A stretch of DNA of 64,000 nucleotides from positions 34,230 through 98,229 of the forward strand of contig JABDFQ010000004.1 in assembly GCA_013286495.1 (NCBI GenBank), in the 5' to 3' direction. The notes under the pieces are model-generated. The model did no database searches, was not told where the DNA came from, and worked only from the letters and a program-made list of their open reading frames with translations. Source of the DNA: Gammaproteobacteria bacterium (lineage in GTDB: Bacteria; Pseudomonadota; Gammaproteobacteria; DSM-16500). Position numbers and translations under genes: made by a program. Of this stretch, positions 46,846 to 55,555 are shown in pieces. Position 1 is the stretch's first letter; the number at the start of each line of letters is the position of its first letter.

Positions 46846-47808
46846 ATGGTTTATCCCTGGCAACAAGATCAATGGCAACAACTCATCCAGCAAAATAAAC
46901 GTTTGCCGCATGCCTTGTTATTAACGGGTATCAGAGGGATTGGCAAAGCACATTTTGCTGTGTGTTTTATGCGCGCGCAATTATGTCAGGCGACATATTC
47001 TGATCTTTGTAATTGTCACTCCTGTCGTCTTATCGCTGGTAAATCGCATCCGAATATTTTATGGATTGAGCCAGAAAAAGCTGGTGGTGCTATTAAAGTG
47101 GATCAGATACGTGAAGTGAGCGACTTTGTGAATCAGACTTCCCTGCAAGGTGAGTATCGATTTGTGCTGATTGATCCTGCGAGCAGTATGAATATCAATG
47201 CAGCGAATGCTTTATTAAAAACACTGGAAGAACCAGCTGCACATGCGATTTTAATTCTGATCAGTGAGCAAGCTTCCCATCTTCCTGCAACCGTTTTAAG
47301 TCGTTGCCAGCATCTTCATTTTCCGCGTCCAGAAAAATCATTGGCGCATAAATGGCTTGCCGATAAGATTTCTACCGATGTTGATCTTGCCCTGCAATTA
47401 ACACATGGTGCACCGCTTGCTGCCTTGCACTTTGCACAGCAGGATAAATTTGCTGTGCGCGCCAGTCTTTTGCAAGTTTTGCATAAGCTGGTGAATAAAC
47501 AATTGAGCGTATTAAGCGGTGCGGCTGAAATAAATGAAATCGATATTTCATTTTTACTCGATACCATGTTGACGGTAATAACCGATATCTTGCACTTGCA
47601 TTATGATGATCAGGAATTAATAAACACCGATTTTCGCGCCCAATTAATGGAACTACAACAACAAACCAGTTCACAACAATTAATTGCACATATGAATTTT
47701 TTAATGCGATTACGCGCTCAGCAACAACAGGGATTCAATCATAATAAACAATTACTGATAGAAAATTTATTTATTCGCTGGATGGAGTGTGCCCATGTTT
47801 CTGGTTGA
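46846..47808 (+). CDS. holB: DNA polymerase III delta-prime subunit
   Basis: 320 residues. It has an AAA+ fold with a degenerate P-loop GIRGIGKAH, a zinc module with C47, C55, C57 and C60 (CNCHSC), sensor-type TLEEPAAHAILILISE and the SRC arginine-finger motif VLSRCQHLHF. It is part of the clamp loader. It lies 3 bp after tmk and overlaps tatD by 14 bp; the pilZ-type gene often found before tatD is missing. Confidence 0.93.
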   Translation: MVYPWQQDQWQQLIQQNKRLPHALLLTGIRGIGKAHFAVCFMRAQLCQATYSDLCNCHSCRLIAGKSHPNILWIEPEKAGGAIKVDQIREVSDFVNQTSLQGEYRFVLIDPASSMNINAANALLKTLEEPAAHAILILISEQASHLPATVLSRCQHLHFPRPEKSLAHKWLADKISTDVDLALQLTHGAPLAALHFAQQDKFAVRASLLQVLHKLVNKQLSVLSGAAEINEIDISFLLDTMLTVITDILHLHYDDQELINTDFRAQLMELQQQTSSQQLIAHMNFLMRLRAQQQQGFNHNKQLLIENLFIRWMECAHVSG

Positions 47809-48577
47809 TTCGCATTGTCATCTGGATTTATTGTCGCCTGAACAGGGAACGATAGATGCAATTGTAAAGCGTGCGCAAGCAAATGGTGTGCATTATTTAT
47901 TGAATGTTTGCGTCAAACTTTCTGATTTCCCAACTATATTGAAAACATCAGAAGCTTTTACCTTTGTCAGCACATCAGTGGGTTTGCATCCAAATGATAC
48001 TGATGAAGAAACGACTGAAGCACAATTAATTGAAATGGGTAAGCATCCCAAAGTGATTGCCATTGGTGAAACGGGTCTCGATTATTATCGTTCGACGGGT
48101 GATTTAAAATGGCAACATGATCGCTTTCGGGCGCATATTCGTGCAGCGCGCAAATTGAATAAGCCGCTGATTATTCACACGCGTGATGCAAAAGCAGATA
48201 CAATACGCATTATGCAGGAAGAAGGGGCAGAACACGCAGGAGGCGTTATCCATTGTTTTACCGAGGATTGGGAAATGGCAAAAGCTGCACTTGATATGAA
48301 TTTTTACGTTTCATTTTCAGGCATTGTCACTTTCAAAAACGCAACGGTGATTCAGGAAGTGGCAAAACAGCTTCCGCTCAATCGTATGCTGATTGAAACT
48401 GATTCTCCCTATCTCGCACCCGTTCCTTATCGTGGTAAATCCAATGAACCTGCTTATGTTCGCTATACAGCGGATTATCTTGCGAATTCACGCGGTATTT
48501 CATTAGCAGAATTAGCTGAGATGACCAGTAACAATTTCTTTACCTTATTCAAGGGAGCAGTGAGACCACATGTTTAG
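47795..48577 (+). CDS. TatD family metal-dependent DNase
   Basis: 260 residues from ATG 47795, preceded by GGAG with 7-nt spacing. It is a TIM-barrel metallohydrolase: DSHCHLDLL at the start, GETGLDYY, LIIHTRDAKADT, GVIHCFTEDW and IETDSPYLAP. In this position after holB it corresponds to the YcfH/TatD-type gene of other gammaproteobacteria. The start overlaps the end of holB; the end overlaps lolC by 8 bp. Confidence 0.93.
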   Translation: MFLVDSHCHLDLLSPEQGTIDAIVKRAQANGVHYLLNVCVKLSDFPTILKTSEAFTFVSTSVGLHPNDTDEETTEAQLIEMGKHPKVIAIGETGLDYYRSTGDLKWQHDRFRAHIRAARKLNKPLIIHTRDAKADTIRIMQEEGAEHAGGVIHCFTEDWEMAKAALDMNFYVSFSGIVTFKNATVIQEVAKQLPLNRMLIETDSPYLAPVPYRGKSNEPAYVRYTADYLANSRGISLAELAEMTSNNFFTLFKGAVRPHV

Positions 48578-49817
48578 ACCCGCCGCTCTGTTTATTGGAA
48601 TGCGTTATACGCGTGCTAAACGGCGTAATCATTTTATTTCATTTATTTCGCTGGTCTCGATGATTGGTATTGCATTAGGCATTGCTGTGCTGATTACCGT
48701 TTTATCCGTCATGAATGGATTTGATCGCGAAATAAAACAGCGTGTATTTAGCATGGTACCACCTATTACTGTCAGCAGTAGCACAGGAGCTCTTGCAGAA
48801 TGGCAGAATTTACAAAACTTACTGAAGCAATATCCCGTTATTTTAAATTCTGCGCCTTATATTACAGGCGAAGTATTGCTGAATAATGCAGGTTCAACAC
48901 AGCCAGCAGTTATCTCAGGCATTTTGCCAGATGAAGAAAAGAAAGTGTCACAAGTCGCAGGAAAAATGGTGGAAGGACAATTAACTAATCTCGAGGCGGG
49001 ACAATTCGGTATTGTGCTAGGTGAAAATCTTGCGCAGGCATTAAATGCCAGAATGGGAGATAAAGTCACGGTAGTGACACCACAAGTTTCCTTATCACCA
49101 GCAGGTGCGATTCCCCGTTATAAACGTTTTACTGTGGTGGGAATTTTTCGTGCAGGCAATGGTTTTGGATTTGACCGCAGTCTTGGTTTTGTATCCCTGG
49201 TTGATGCGCAAAAGTTACTGGGACTGGGTGAGAATGTATCTGGCTTGCATCTCGGTGTAAAAGATGTGTTTGCAGCTCCACGTATTGCAGGTGATTTACG
49301 CAAGCAATTAACGGGCGCCAGTATCACCACTTGGGCAGATCAATTCGGTGAATTTTTCCATGCGGTGCAATTGGAAAAAACCATGATGTTTTTTATTTTG
49401 CTACTCATTATCGCAGTTGCTGCATTTAATCTTGTTTCTACATTAATGATGGTGGTCAGCGAAAAAGAATCGGATATTGCAATATTACGTACGTTTGGTG
49501 CAACACCGCGTACCATCATGAGCGTTTTCGTTGTGCAAGGTGCCATTATCGGTTTATTTGGTACATTGTTCGGATTAATTGGTGGTTTATTACTGGCATC
49601 CAATGTGACAGAAATCGTGAACTGGATACAGGATGTTTTCCACGTACAATTCCTTTCATCTGATGTTTATTTCGTAAACTATCTGCCATCCAGAATTGAA
49701 TTTTCTGATGTGGCAAAAATCTGTTGCGCTTCGTTGCTGTTAAGTTTGTTTGCAACACTTTATCCAGCATGGCGTGCATCAAAAATGGATCCTGTGGAGT
49801 CTTTGCGTTATGAATAA
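48570..49817 (+). CDS. lolC: Lipoprotein-releasing ABC transporter permease LolC/LolE
   Basis: 415 residues with four membrane helices: one N-terminal (about 22-45, FISLVSMIGIALGIAVLITVL) and three C-terminal (about 270-295, 320-345 and 375-400). A large periplasmic domain lies between them. The start FIGMRYTRAKRRNHFISFIS is characteristic of LolC/E, and SEKESDIAILRTFGA is the coupling loop that contacts LolD. Only one permease gene is seen, so a LolCC (LolF-like) homodimer is possible unless lolE lies elsewhere. Confidence 0.92.
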   Translation: MFRPAALFIGMRYTRAKRRNHFISFISLVSMIGIALGIAVLITVLSVMNGFDREIKQRVFSMVPPITVSSSTGALAEWQNLQNLLKQYPVILNSAPYITGEVLLNNAGSTQPAVISGILPDEEKKVSQVAGKMVEGQLTNLEAGQFGIVLGENLAQALNARMGDKVTVVTPQVSLSPAGAIPRYKRFTVVGIFRAGNGFGFDRSLGFVSLVDAQKLLGLGENVSGLHLGVKDVFAAPRIAGDLRKQLTGASITTWADQFGEFFHAVQLEKTMMFFILLLIIAVAAFNLVSTLMMVVSEKESDIAILRTFGATPRTIMSVFVVQGAIIGLFGTLFGLIGGLLLASNVTEIVNWIQDVFHVQFLSSDVYFVNYLPSRIEFSDVAKICCASLLLSLFATLYPAWRASKMDPVESLRYE

Positions 49818-50490
49818 TCCCGTATTAGCTTGTTATAATCTGGCGAAAGCTTATGTTGATGGTTCATCCAGAATAGATGTCTTGCGTGAAATCAATCTTG
49901 AAGTTCAGGCATCTGAAATGATTGCTGTCATTGGCTCATCAGGTTCTGGCAAGAGTACATTGCTACATTTATTGGGTGGTCTCGATAAGCCCACGAAAGG
50001 TCATGTGATGTTAAATGGCAAGAACATGCAACAAGTATCAGAACGGGAAAAATGTAAATTACGTAATTCCCATCTCGGATTTGTTTATCAATTTCATCAT
50101 TTATTACCTGAATTTTCAGCGCTGGAAAATGTCAGTATGCCATTGCTGATTCATGGTGATGAGCCAGTGAAAATTACTGAACGTGCTGCTGCATTACTCG
50201 AACAAGTCGGTTTGCAGGATCGCATGAAGCATCGTCTCGGACAATTATCTGGTGGTGAAAGACAGCGTGTTGCGATTGCAAGAGCGCTCGTTGCCAATCC
50301 ATTATGTGTGCTGGCAGATGAGCCAACAGGTAATCTGGATCCGGCGAATGCAGATAAAGTATTACAATTATTTTTTGATTTGCAAAAAGTGCATCAGACA
50401 AGTGTAGTGATGGTGACGCATGATCCTGTGATTGCGAACAATGCGCAACGTGTGATGCGCATTGAAGAAGGCAAGCTGGTAGAAGTATAA
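49810..50490 (+). CDS. lolD: Lipoprotein-releasing ABC transporter ATPase
   Basis: 226 residues from ATG 49810, overlapping the lolC end by 8 bp. Walker A is GSSGSGKST, the signature LSGGERQRVAIARAL, Walker B CVLADEPTGNLD and the H-loop VTHD. The segment FVYQFHHLLPEFSALENV is typical of the LolD/MacB ATPase group. It powers transfer of outer-membrane lipoproteins to LolA. Confidence 0.95.
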   Translation: MNNPVLACYNLAKAYVDGSSRIDVLREINLEVQASEMIAVIGSSGSGKSTLLHLLGGLDKPTKGHVMLNGKNMQQVSEREKCKLRNSHLGFVYQFHHLLPEFSALENVSMPLLIHGDEPVKITERAAALLEQVGLQDRMKHRLGQLSGGERQRVAIARALVANPLCVLADEPTGNLDPANADKVLQLFFDLQKVHQTSVVMVTHDPVIANNAQRVMRIEEGKLVEV

Positions 50491-50491
50491 A

Positions 50492-51502
50492 ATGACAAAA
50501 CAAGGTATTTTATTAATTAATCTCGGTACTCCCGAACAATGTGATGCAAGTTCCGTGCGGCGTTATCTGCGTGAATTTTTAATTGATCCGCGCGTAATAG
50601 ATTTGCCATTATTCATGCGCTGGCCATTGGTGAATTTGGGTATTGTTCCTTTTCGTTATAAAAAAACATTGGCTGCTTATCAGCAAATCTGGACGGAGCA
50701 AGGTTCGCCGTTGTTAGTGAACAGTGAATCGATTCGCGATGATTTGGCTGTGAAATTAGGTGCGGCTTATCAGGTGGAATTAGCCATGCGTTATGGAACA
50801 CCGGATATTGCTTCTGCGGTTGCACGCTTGCAGGCTTGTGAATCTTTAATGGTGATTCCGTTATTTCCGCAATATTCATCAGCAGCAAATGGTTCGGCTA
50901 TTGAAAAAGCATTGCTGGATATTTCTGGAAAATGGAATGTGCCAGCGCTTAGAGTCAGGCAGGATTTTTATAATGATGCAGGATTTATTGCGGCAGTTGC
51001 AGAAAATATACGTGTGAGTTTGCAGGATAAAACAATAGATAAAATTATTTTTAGCTATCATGGGTTACCAGAAAGACATATCAATAAAAGTGATTGTGTC
51101 GCGAATTGTGATCGTGTGCATTCCTGTCCTCCAATAACAGATGCAAATCGTTATTGTTATCGCGCGCAATGTTATGCAAGCTCGGCTGCAATTGCTGATG
51201 TGCTGGGATTGGGTGCGGATGATTATGTGGTGTCGTTTCAATCGCGATTAGGTCGTACTCCGTGGATTAAACCGTATACCGATTTATTATTGCCGGAATT
51301 AATTGCAGATGGTGTGCGCGATATCGCTGTGGTTTCACCTTCGTTTGTTGCAGATTGTCTCGAGACGCTTGAAGAAATTAATATCCGTACGCGCAAGCAA
51401 TGGATGGCATTGGGCGGCGGCGAATTTGTGTATATACCTTGTGTTAATCAGTCGGATGTCTGGATACAATCACTGGCTGATTGGGTCGTCGCTACAGTGT
51501 GA
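50492..51502 (+). CDS. hemH: Ferrochelatase
   Basis: 336 residues. The N-terminal GILLINLGTPE, the WTEQGSPLL loop, the iron/porphyrin-site His in FSYHGLPERH and the Glu region CLETLEEI are family signatures. It inserts Fe2+ into protoporphyrin IX, the last step of haem synthesis, needed by SdhC. It starts one base after the lolD stop. Confidence 0.96.
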   Translation: MTKQGILLINLGTPEQCDASSVRRYLREFLIDPRVIDLPLFMRWPLVNLGIVPFRYKKTLAAYQQIWTEQGSPLLVNSESIRDDLAVKLGAAYQVELAMRYGTPDIASAVARLQACESLMVIPLFPQYSSAANGSAIEKALLDISGKWNVPALRVRQDFYNDAGFIAAVAENIRVSLQDKTIDKIIFSYHGLPERHINKSDCVANCDRVHSCPPITDANRYCYRAQCYASSAAIADVLGLGADDYVVSFQSRLGRTPWIKPYTDLLLPELIADGVRDIAVVSPSFVADCLETLEEINIRTRKQWMALGGGEFVYIPCVNQSDVWIQSLADWVVATV

Positions 51503-51536
51503 TGATGCGTTGCGCTTTTTAGTCGAAGCAATATGT

Positions 51537-51844
51537 ATGTAGCAGTGTGTGAGTGTGCAGCAGGTGTATGTATGTAGCAGGTGTGTCACCCCGGAAAATA
51601 CGCCGCTGTTATCCTGGTTCAGTTAGCTGCTGTTGTTCGGCGTATTTGTCCGGGGCCCGGTCTTTTGCGATAGTGAGAGATTTTTCTAGTAAAATTAAAA
51701 ACTCTCACTATCGCAAAAAAACTGGGCCCCGGACAAATACGCCGAACAACAGCAGCTAACTGAACCAGGATAACAGCGGCGTATTTTCCGGGGTGACACA
51801 CCTGCTATATTACATACACCTGCTGCACGCTCACACTGCTACAT
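51537..51844. repeat. Long palindromic element, family C, copy 2
   Basis: Arms 51537-51679 and 51702-51844, about 143 nt each, with an apex loop of 22 nt. Core: CAGGTGTGTCACCCCGG, then AAAATACGCCGCTGTTATCC and GGTTCAGTTAGCTGCTG. Outer arms are TG-rich. It is homologous to copy 1 at 30814. It fills the 420-bp gap between hemH and comEC; the remainder of that gap holds an AT-rich stretch before comEC. Confidence 0.95.
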
Positions 51845-51922
51845 GCTTACCATGCTGATTATAATAAACACCACAATCTCAACTCATATTTCCTTTTCCT
51901 CATTTAATTTCCCGGAATTTCC

Positions 51923-54202
51923 ATGATTCTCTTCATCCTCACATTTTTGTTAGGCGATATGTATTTGCAAACATTTGCAAATCTGCCATCACTGTCATTG
52001 GCTGTATTAATAACTATATTCACATTGATTATCTGGCGAATATTCCGATATAAACTTTTATTTTTAATATTCGCATTCACATTCGGTTTCACATTCACTC
52101 TCTACCACGCGTACAACATCACTTCCTGGGTTTTGCAAAAAAACTGGGAAAAAAAGCCATTAATTGCAACTGGTATCATTTCTTCCTTACCACAACCAGG
52201 AAAATTTGGCACATCATTTGAATTTGCCTTGCAATCGCTCAGCAATCATCATGCAATTGAATATCCACATACAAAAATTCGCCTGACATGGAATCATGAA
52301 GCATTACATGTCGGTGATAAATGGCGTTTGCATGTCAAATTGAAACGCATGCATAGCACGCAAAGTCCAGGTGCATTTGATTATGAAGCATGGAGTTTGC
52401 AACGCGGTTTACGTGCAACGGGAAATGTGATTGATAAGGAGAAAAATAAATTACTTGCACATCAGCACTGGCTTTATCCATTGCAAACTATTCGGCAATT
52501 ATTGCAACAAAATATTCAGCATTATTTACCACAAACGCCAACTTCTCCGTGGTTGATGGCATTGATGACCGGTGAGCGTAATGGCATCGCACCAGAGGAT
52601 TGGCAAGTGTTGCGTAACACGGGTACGAATCATTTAATGGCAATTGGTGGATTGCATATTGGACTTGCTGCAGGATTCATGCATTTTATCGTTTCATTTT
52701 TATGGCGACGTGCTGGTTCATTATCATTAATTTTTCCTGCACAAAAAGCGGGATTATGTGCGGCATTGATTACAGCATTTATCTATAGTAGCTTGTCTGG
52801 ATTTTTATTACCTTCACAGCGTGCGATTATCATGTTGTGTATTTTTATCATGACGACGCTTGCATATCGAAAAATAAATCCATGGAATGTCTGGTCATTG
52901 GCATTATTGATTGTCTTGCTAATTAATCCAGCGACAGTTTTATCTGAAAGTTTCTGGTTATCATTTGGCACAATCGCATTAATTTTATATGGCATGCATC
53001 ACCGATTGTCACCTTCTGGTTTGTGGTGGAAATACATGCGTGTTCAATGGGTAATAGGCATAGGTCTTATCCCTTTGACATTCGCATTATTTGGAGAATG
53101 TTCGCTGATTTCATTCGTCGCAAATACCATCGCAATTCCTTGGCTAGCCGTTTCGATATTACCTTTATGTTTGGTGAGTATTGTTTTCATATTTATATTT
53201 CCAACCGTTGCAAGCGGTTTATTATGGATGGCAGATGGTAGTCTTGCATTGTTGTGGTCAGTATTGAGTACGCTTGCACAAACCAGTTGGTCATCACTAC
53301 ATATTTATATTCCAGATATTTATTATTTATTAGGCATGATGGTGGGTGTGGTTTTATTGCTTTTACCAGCCGGCATGCCTTTGCGAATTTTGGGTGTGAT
53401 AGGATTTTTGCCTGTATTTCTGCATCAGGGTGATAAGCCTGCGCGTAATGAATACTGGTTAAATTTACTGGATGTTGGACAGGGATTATCTGTTGTTGTG
53501 CAAACTGCGAATCATATTCTGGTTTATGATGCAGGAGCAAAAGTTACTGCATCATCAGATATGGGCGAGCGCATTGTATTGCCATATTTACGTAGTATGG
53601 GTGCGAAAAAAATTGATTTAATGGTAATTAGTCATGCTGATAATGATCATATTGGTGGTGCAAAGTCGATTTTGCAAAATTATCCTGGGACGTTGATCAA
53701 AACCAGTGTGCCAGAAAAATTTAATAAAGCGCACTATTGTCAGTACGGAGATTCCTGGCAATGGGATGGTGTGAAGTTTACTTTTTTATATCCATCGCAA
53801 CATGAGAAAAATCTGCGTAATGATAGTTCATGTGTATTACAGATTGATAATGGCAAATACAAAACATTATTGACAGGCGATATTGAAAAATTTGCTGAAC
53901 ATGAATTAGTGAACAATATTCCTGATCAATTAGCGGCAGATATTTTGGTGGCTCCACATCACGGAAGTAAAACATCAGCGGTTCCAGCATTTGTTGCAGC
54001 TGTGCATCCGCAGATGGTTTTATACGCGACAGGATATTTGAATCGCTATCATTTCCCGCATGCGAAAGTAGTGCAGGCGTATGAAGCTATTCATGCGCTT
54101 GCATTTAATACGGTGGATACGGGTAGTGTGCGGTTCAAAGTGAGTAATGATGTGATGCCGGATGCATATCGCGTGAAGGGGAGAAGGTACTGGATGGATT
54201 AA
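51923..54202 (+). CDS. comEC: ComEC/Rec2 DNA-uptake channel
   Basis: 759 residues. An N-terminal membrane pair and DUF4131-type soluble region are followed by the competence core with many helices (about 205-490, beginning PWLMALMTGERNGI and HLMAIGGLHIGLAAG). A C-terminal metallo-beta-lactamase-like domain (about 505-745) carries LLDVGQGLSVVV, HADNDHIGG and APHHGSKTS. It would move single-stranded DNA through the inner membrane in natural transformation. The full length argues that it is functional. Its start lies beyond the family C palindrome. Confidence 0.95.
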   Translation: MILFILTFLLGDMYLQTFANLPSLSLAVLITIFTLIIWRIFRYKLLFLIFAFTFGFTFTLYHAYNITSWVLQKNWEKKPLIATGIISSLPQPGKFGTSFEFALQSLSNHHAIEYPHTKIRLTWNHEALHVGDKWRLHVKLKRMHSTQSPGAFDYEAWSLQRGLRATGNVIDKEKNKLLAHQHWLYPLQTIRQLLQQNIQHYLPQTPTSPWLMALMTGERNGIAPEDWQVLRNTGTNHLMAIGGLHIGLAAGFMHFIVSFLWRRAGSLSLIFPAQKAGLCAALITAFIYSSLSGFLLPSQRAIIMLCIFIMTTLAYRKINPWNVWSLALLIVLLINPATVLSESFWLSFGTIALILYGMHHRLSPSGLWWKYMRVQWVIGIGLIPLTFALFGECSLISFVANTIAIPWLAVSILPLCLVSIVFIFIFPTVASGLLWMADGSLALLWSVLSTLAQTSWSSLHIYIPDIYYLLGMMVGVVLLLLPAGMPLRILGVIGFLPVFLHQGDKPARNEYWLNLLDVGQGLSVVVQTANHILVYDAGAKVTASSDMGERIVLPYLRSMGAKKIDLMVISHADNDHIGGAKSILQNYPGTLIKTSVPEKFNKAHYCQYGDSWQWDGVKFTFLYPSQHEKNLRNDSSCVLQIDNGKYKTLLTGDIEKFAEHELVNNIPDQLAADILVAPHHGSKTSAVPAFVAAVHPQMVLYATGYLNRYHFPHAKVVQAYEAIHALAFNTVDTGSVRFKVSNDVMPDAYRVKGRRYWMD

Positions 54203-54266
54203 GGTGAGGTAAGGCAAGAAAAGCCTTCTGCTGGAGGCTGGGGAATCGACAGGTAAACTGAAGTGA

Positions 54267-54297
54267 CGTCGTCCCGCGGCTCGTCCGCGGGATCCAG
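54267..54297. repeat. REP-like hairpin, family E (GTCCCGCGGCTCGTCCGCGGGATCCAG)
   Basis: TCCCGCGG pairs with CCGCGGGA around CTCGT. This sequence type is a common scattered palindromic repeat in many proteobacteria. It is GC-rich against AT-rich surroundings and may end comEC transcription. Confidence 0.75.
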
Positions 54298-54333
54298 TAA
54301 TTTCAACGCCCCATCATTTTTAATTACACCTAT

Positions 54334-55329
54334 ATGAATTCCAATACTTTTTTTCATCAAAACCATATTACTGATCAAGATAAACTCGGGAACCTGCTAA
54401 TTTTAACATGTGATCATACCTCAAAAAGAGCAGATGAAATCGGACATGAATTAATTGAATATGCTAAAGATCGAAAGATTATTTTTCTTGATGAAGGTCT
54501 GGATACTTCAAAACCAAATGAGTGTAGTGAATTTTATTTGCAATTAGATCATCCCATGATAAAACTCCTTGGATCCATGTTTTCTGCGCGGATAATATTC
54601 AAAAATATAAATCTTAATAATTATTTATTTTCAAATATTGATACACAAAAAAATGAGATCAAAAAAGGTATCATTTTTAGCGTTTCTATTATAATGGCAT
54701 CCTTTTTTGAAATGTATTCATGTTTGAATGAAAAATCCCATTTGAAAGATAATTTAGAACAAGCACTCCACAAGGAAGGGGCTGTTAAGGTGCAAAACAT
54801 ATTAGAAGATTTTAAAAAAGTATTTGACATTGCTTATAAAAATCTTACTAAATCATTTAGTACATTAAGAAATACTGATGCAACATTTGAAAATATTGAA
54901 AAGCTTAAAAATATTATAAAAATATTATGTAACATGAAAGACAGTTTGAATATTATATTCACTTCATTTGCTTATGTATTGGCAAATCATTTGGGCGAGC
55001 AATACCCAGAATATAAGGATAATTTTAGAATCGATGACATTCCTGAAAAAGAATATTTTAATCATTTTATCATCCAGATTAGAAATTTATTTATGGCTAT
55101 TAATATCCATTCTCTATCTTCAAAATTCCCTGATAAAATTATAGTTGTTTCCGTTGGCAAGCTTCATACGATAGACAATAAGGAAAGAAATTTACAAAGC
55201 ATCCAAACACTGTTAAAAAGAGATTTTAATTATTCTGGAAATATTGAAATGAAATTTATTGATGATAACTTCAGAATTGAAGATCATTTAAACCATCAAG
55301 TTAATAGCCTGAAGCCAGGGGATAAATAA
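54334..55329 (+). CDS. Unknown AT-rich 331-residue protein, possibly divergent TraB/TIKI-like
   Basis: No family is recognised with certainty. It has no signal peptide; a short hydrophobic stretch (about 108-127, GIIFSVSIIMASFFEMY) may be buried. The N-terminal part LLILTCDHTSKRADEIGHEL...RKIIFLDEG and the C-terminal IRNLFMAINIHSLSSKFPD followed by KIIVVSVGKLHTI recall TraB/TIKI proteins, where paired motifs (GTxH...vfxE; RN..Ma..I...VVVGAGHL) frame the domain. That is by-eye inference. The gene is much richer in A and T than its neighbours, suggesting recent transfer. It faces the ankyrin gene. Confidence 0.55.
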   Translation: MNSNTFFHQNHITDQDKLGNLLILTCDHTSKRADEIGHELIEYAKDRKIIFLDEGLDTSKPNECSEFYLQLDHPMIKLLGSMFSARIIFKNINLNNYLFSNIDTQKNEIKKGIIFSVSIIMASFFEMYSCLNEKSHLKDNLEQALHKEGAVKVQNILEDFKKVFDIAYKNLTKSFSTLRNTDATFENIEKLKNIIKILCNMKDSLNIIFTSFAYVLANHLGEQYPEYKDNFRIDDIPEKEYFNHFIIQIRNLFMAINIHSLSSKFPDKIIVVSVGKLHTIDNKERNLQSIQTLLKRDFNYSGNIEMKFIDDNFRIEDHLNHQVNSLKPGDK

Positions 55330-55555
55330 TAACTATTTTCAGCTATTGCTGCGCATTATTCTCGTGTAATAAAACATTAGAAATAAATTTAATAATCAGA
55401 TAAAACTCGATTTGCTTGAATATAAAACTCGCGATCATCAATATGCCTGTGCTTTGATTGTGAATGCAAAGAAGTGTGAACCAAACAAAATACTGAATAG
55501 TGACGCCATTATTGTTGATGTTCAGTTGAATAAAAATAGACATTGGCCTGCAAGA

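Noticed and set aside
30814..51844. Palindromes as insertion sequences with transposase
   Set aside because: Neither copy contains a coding region, and no target-site duplication could be seen by eye.
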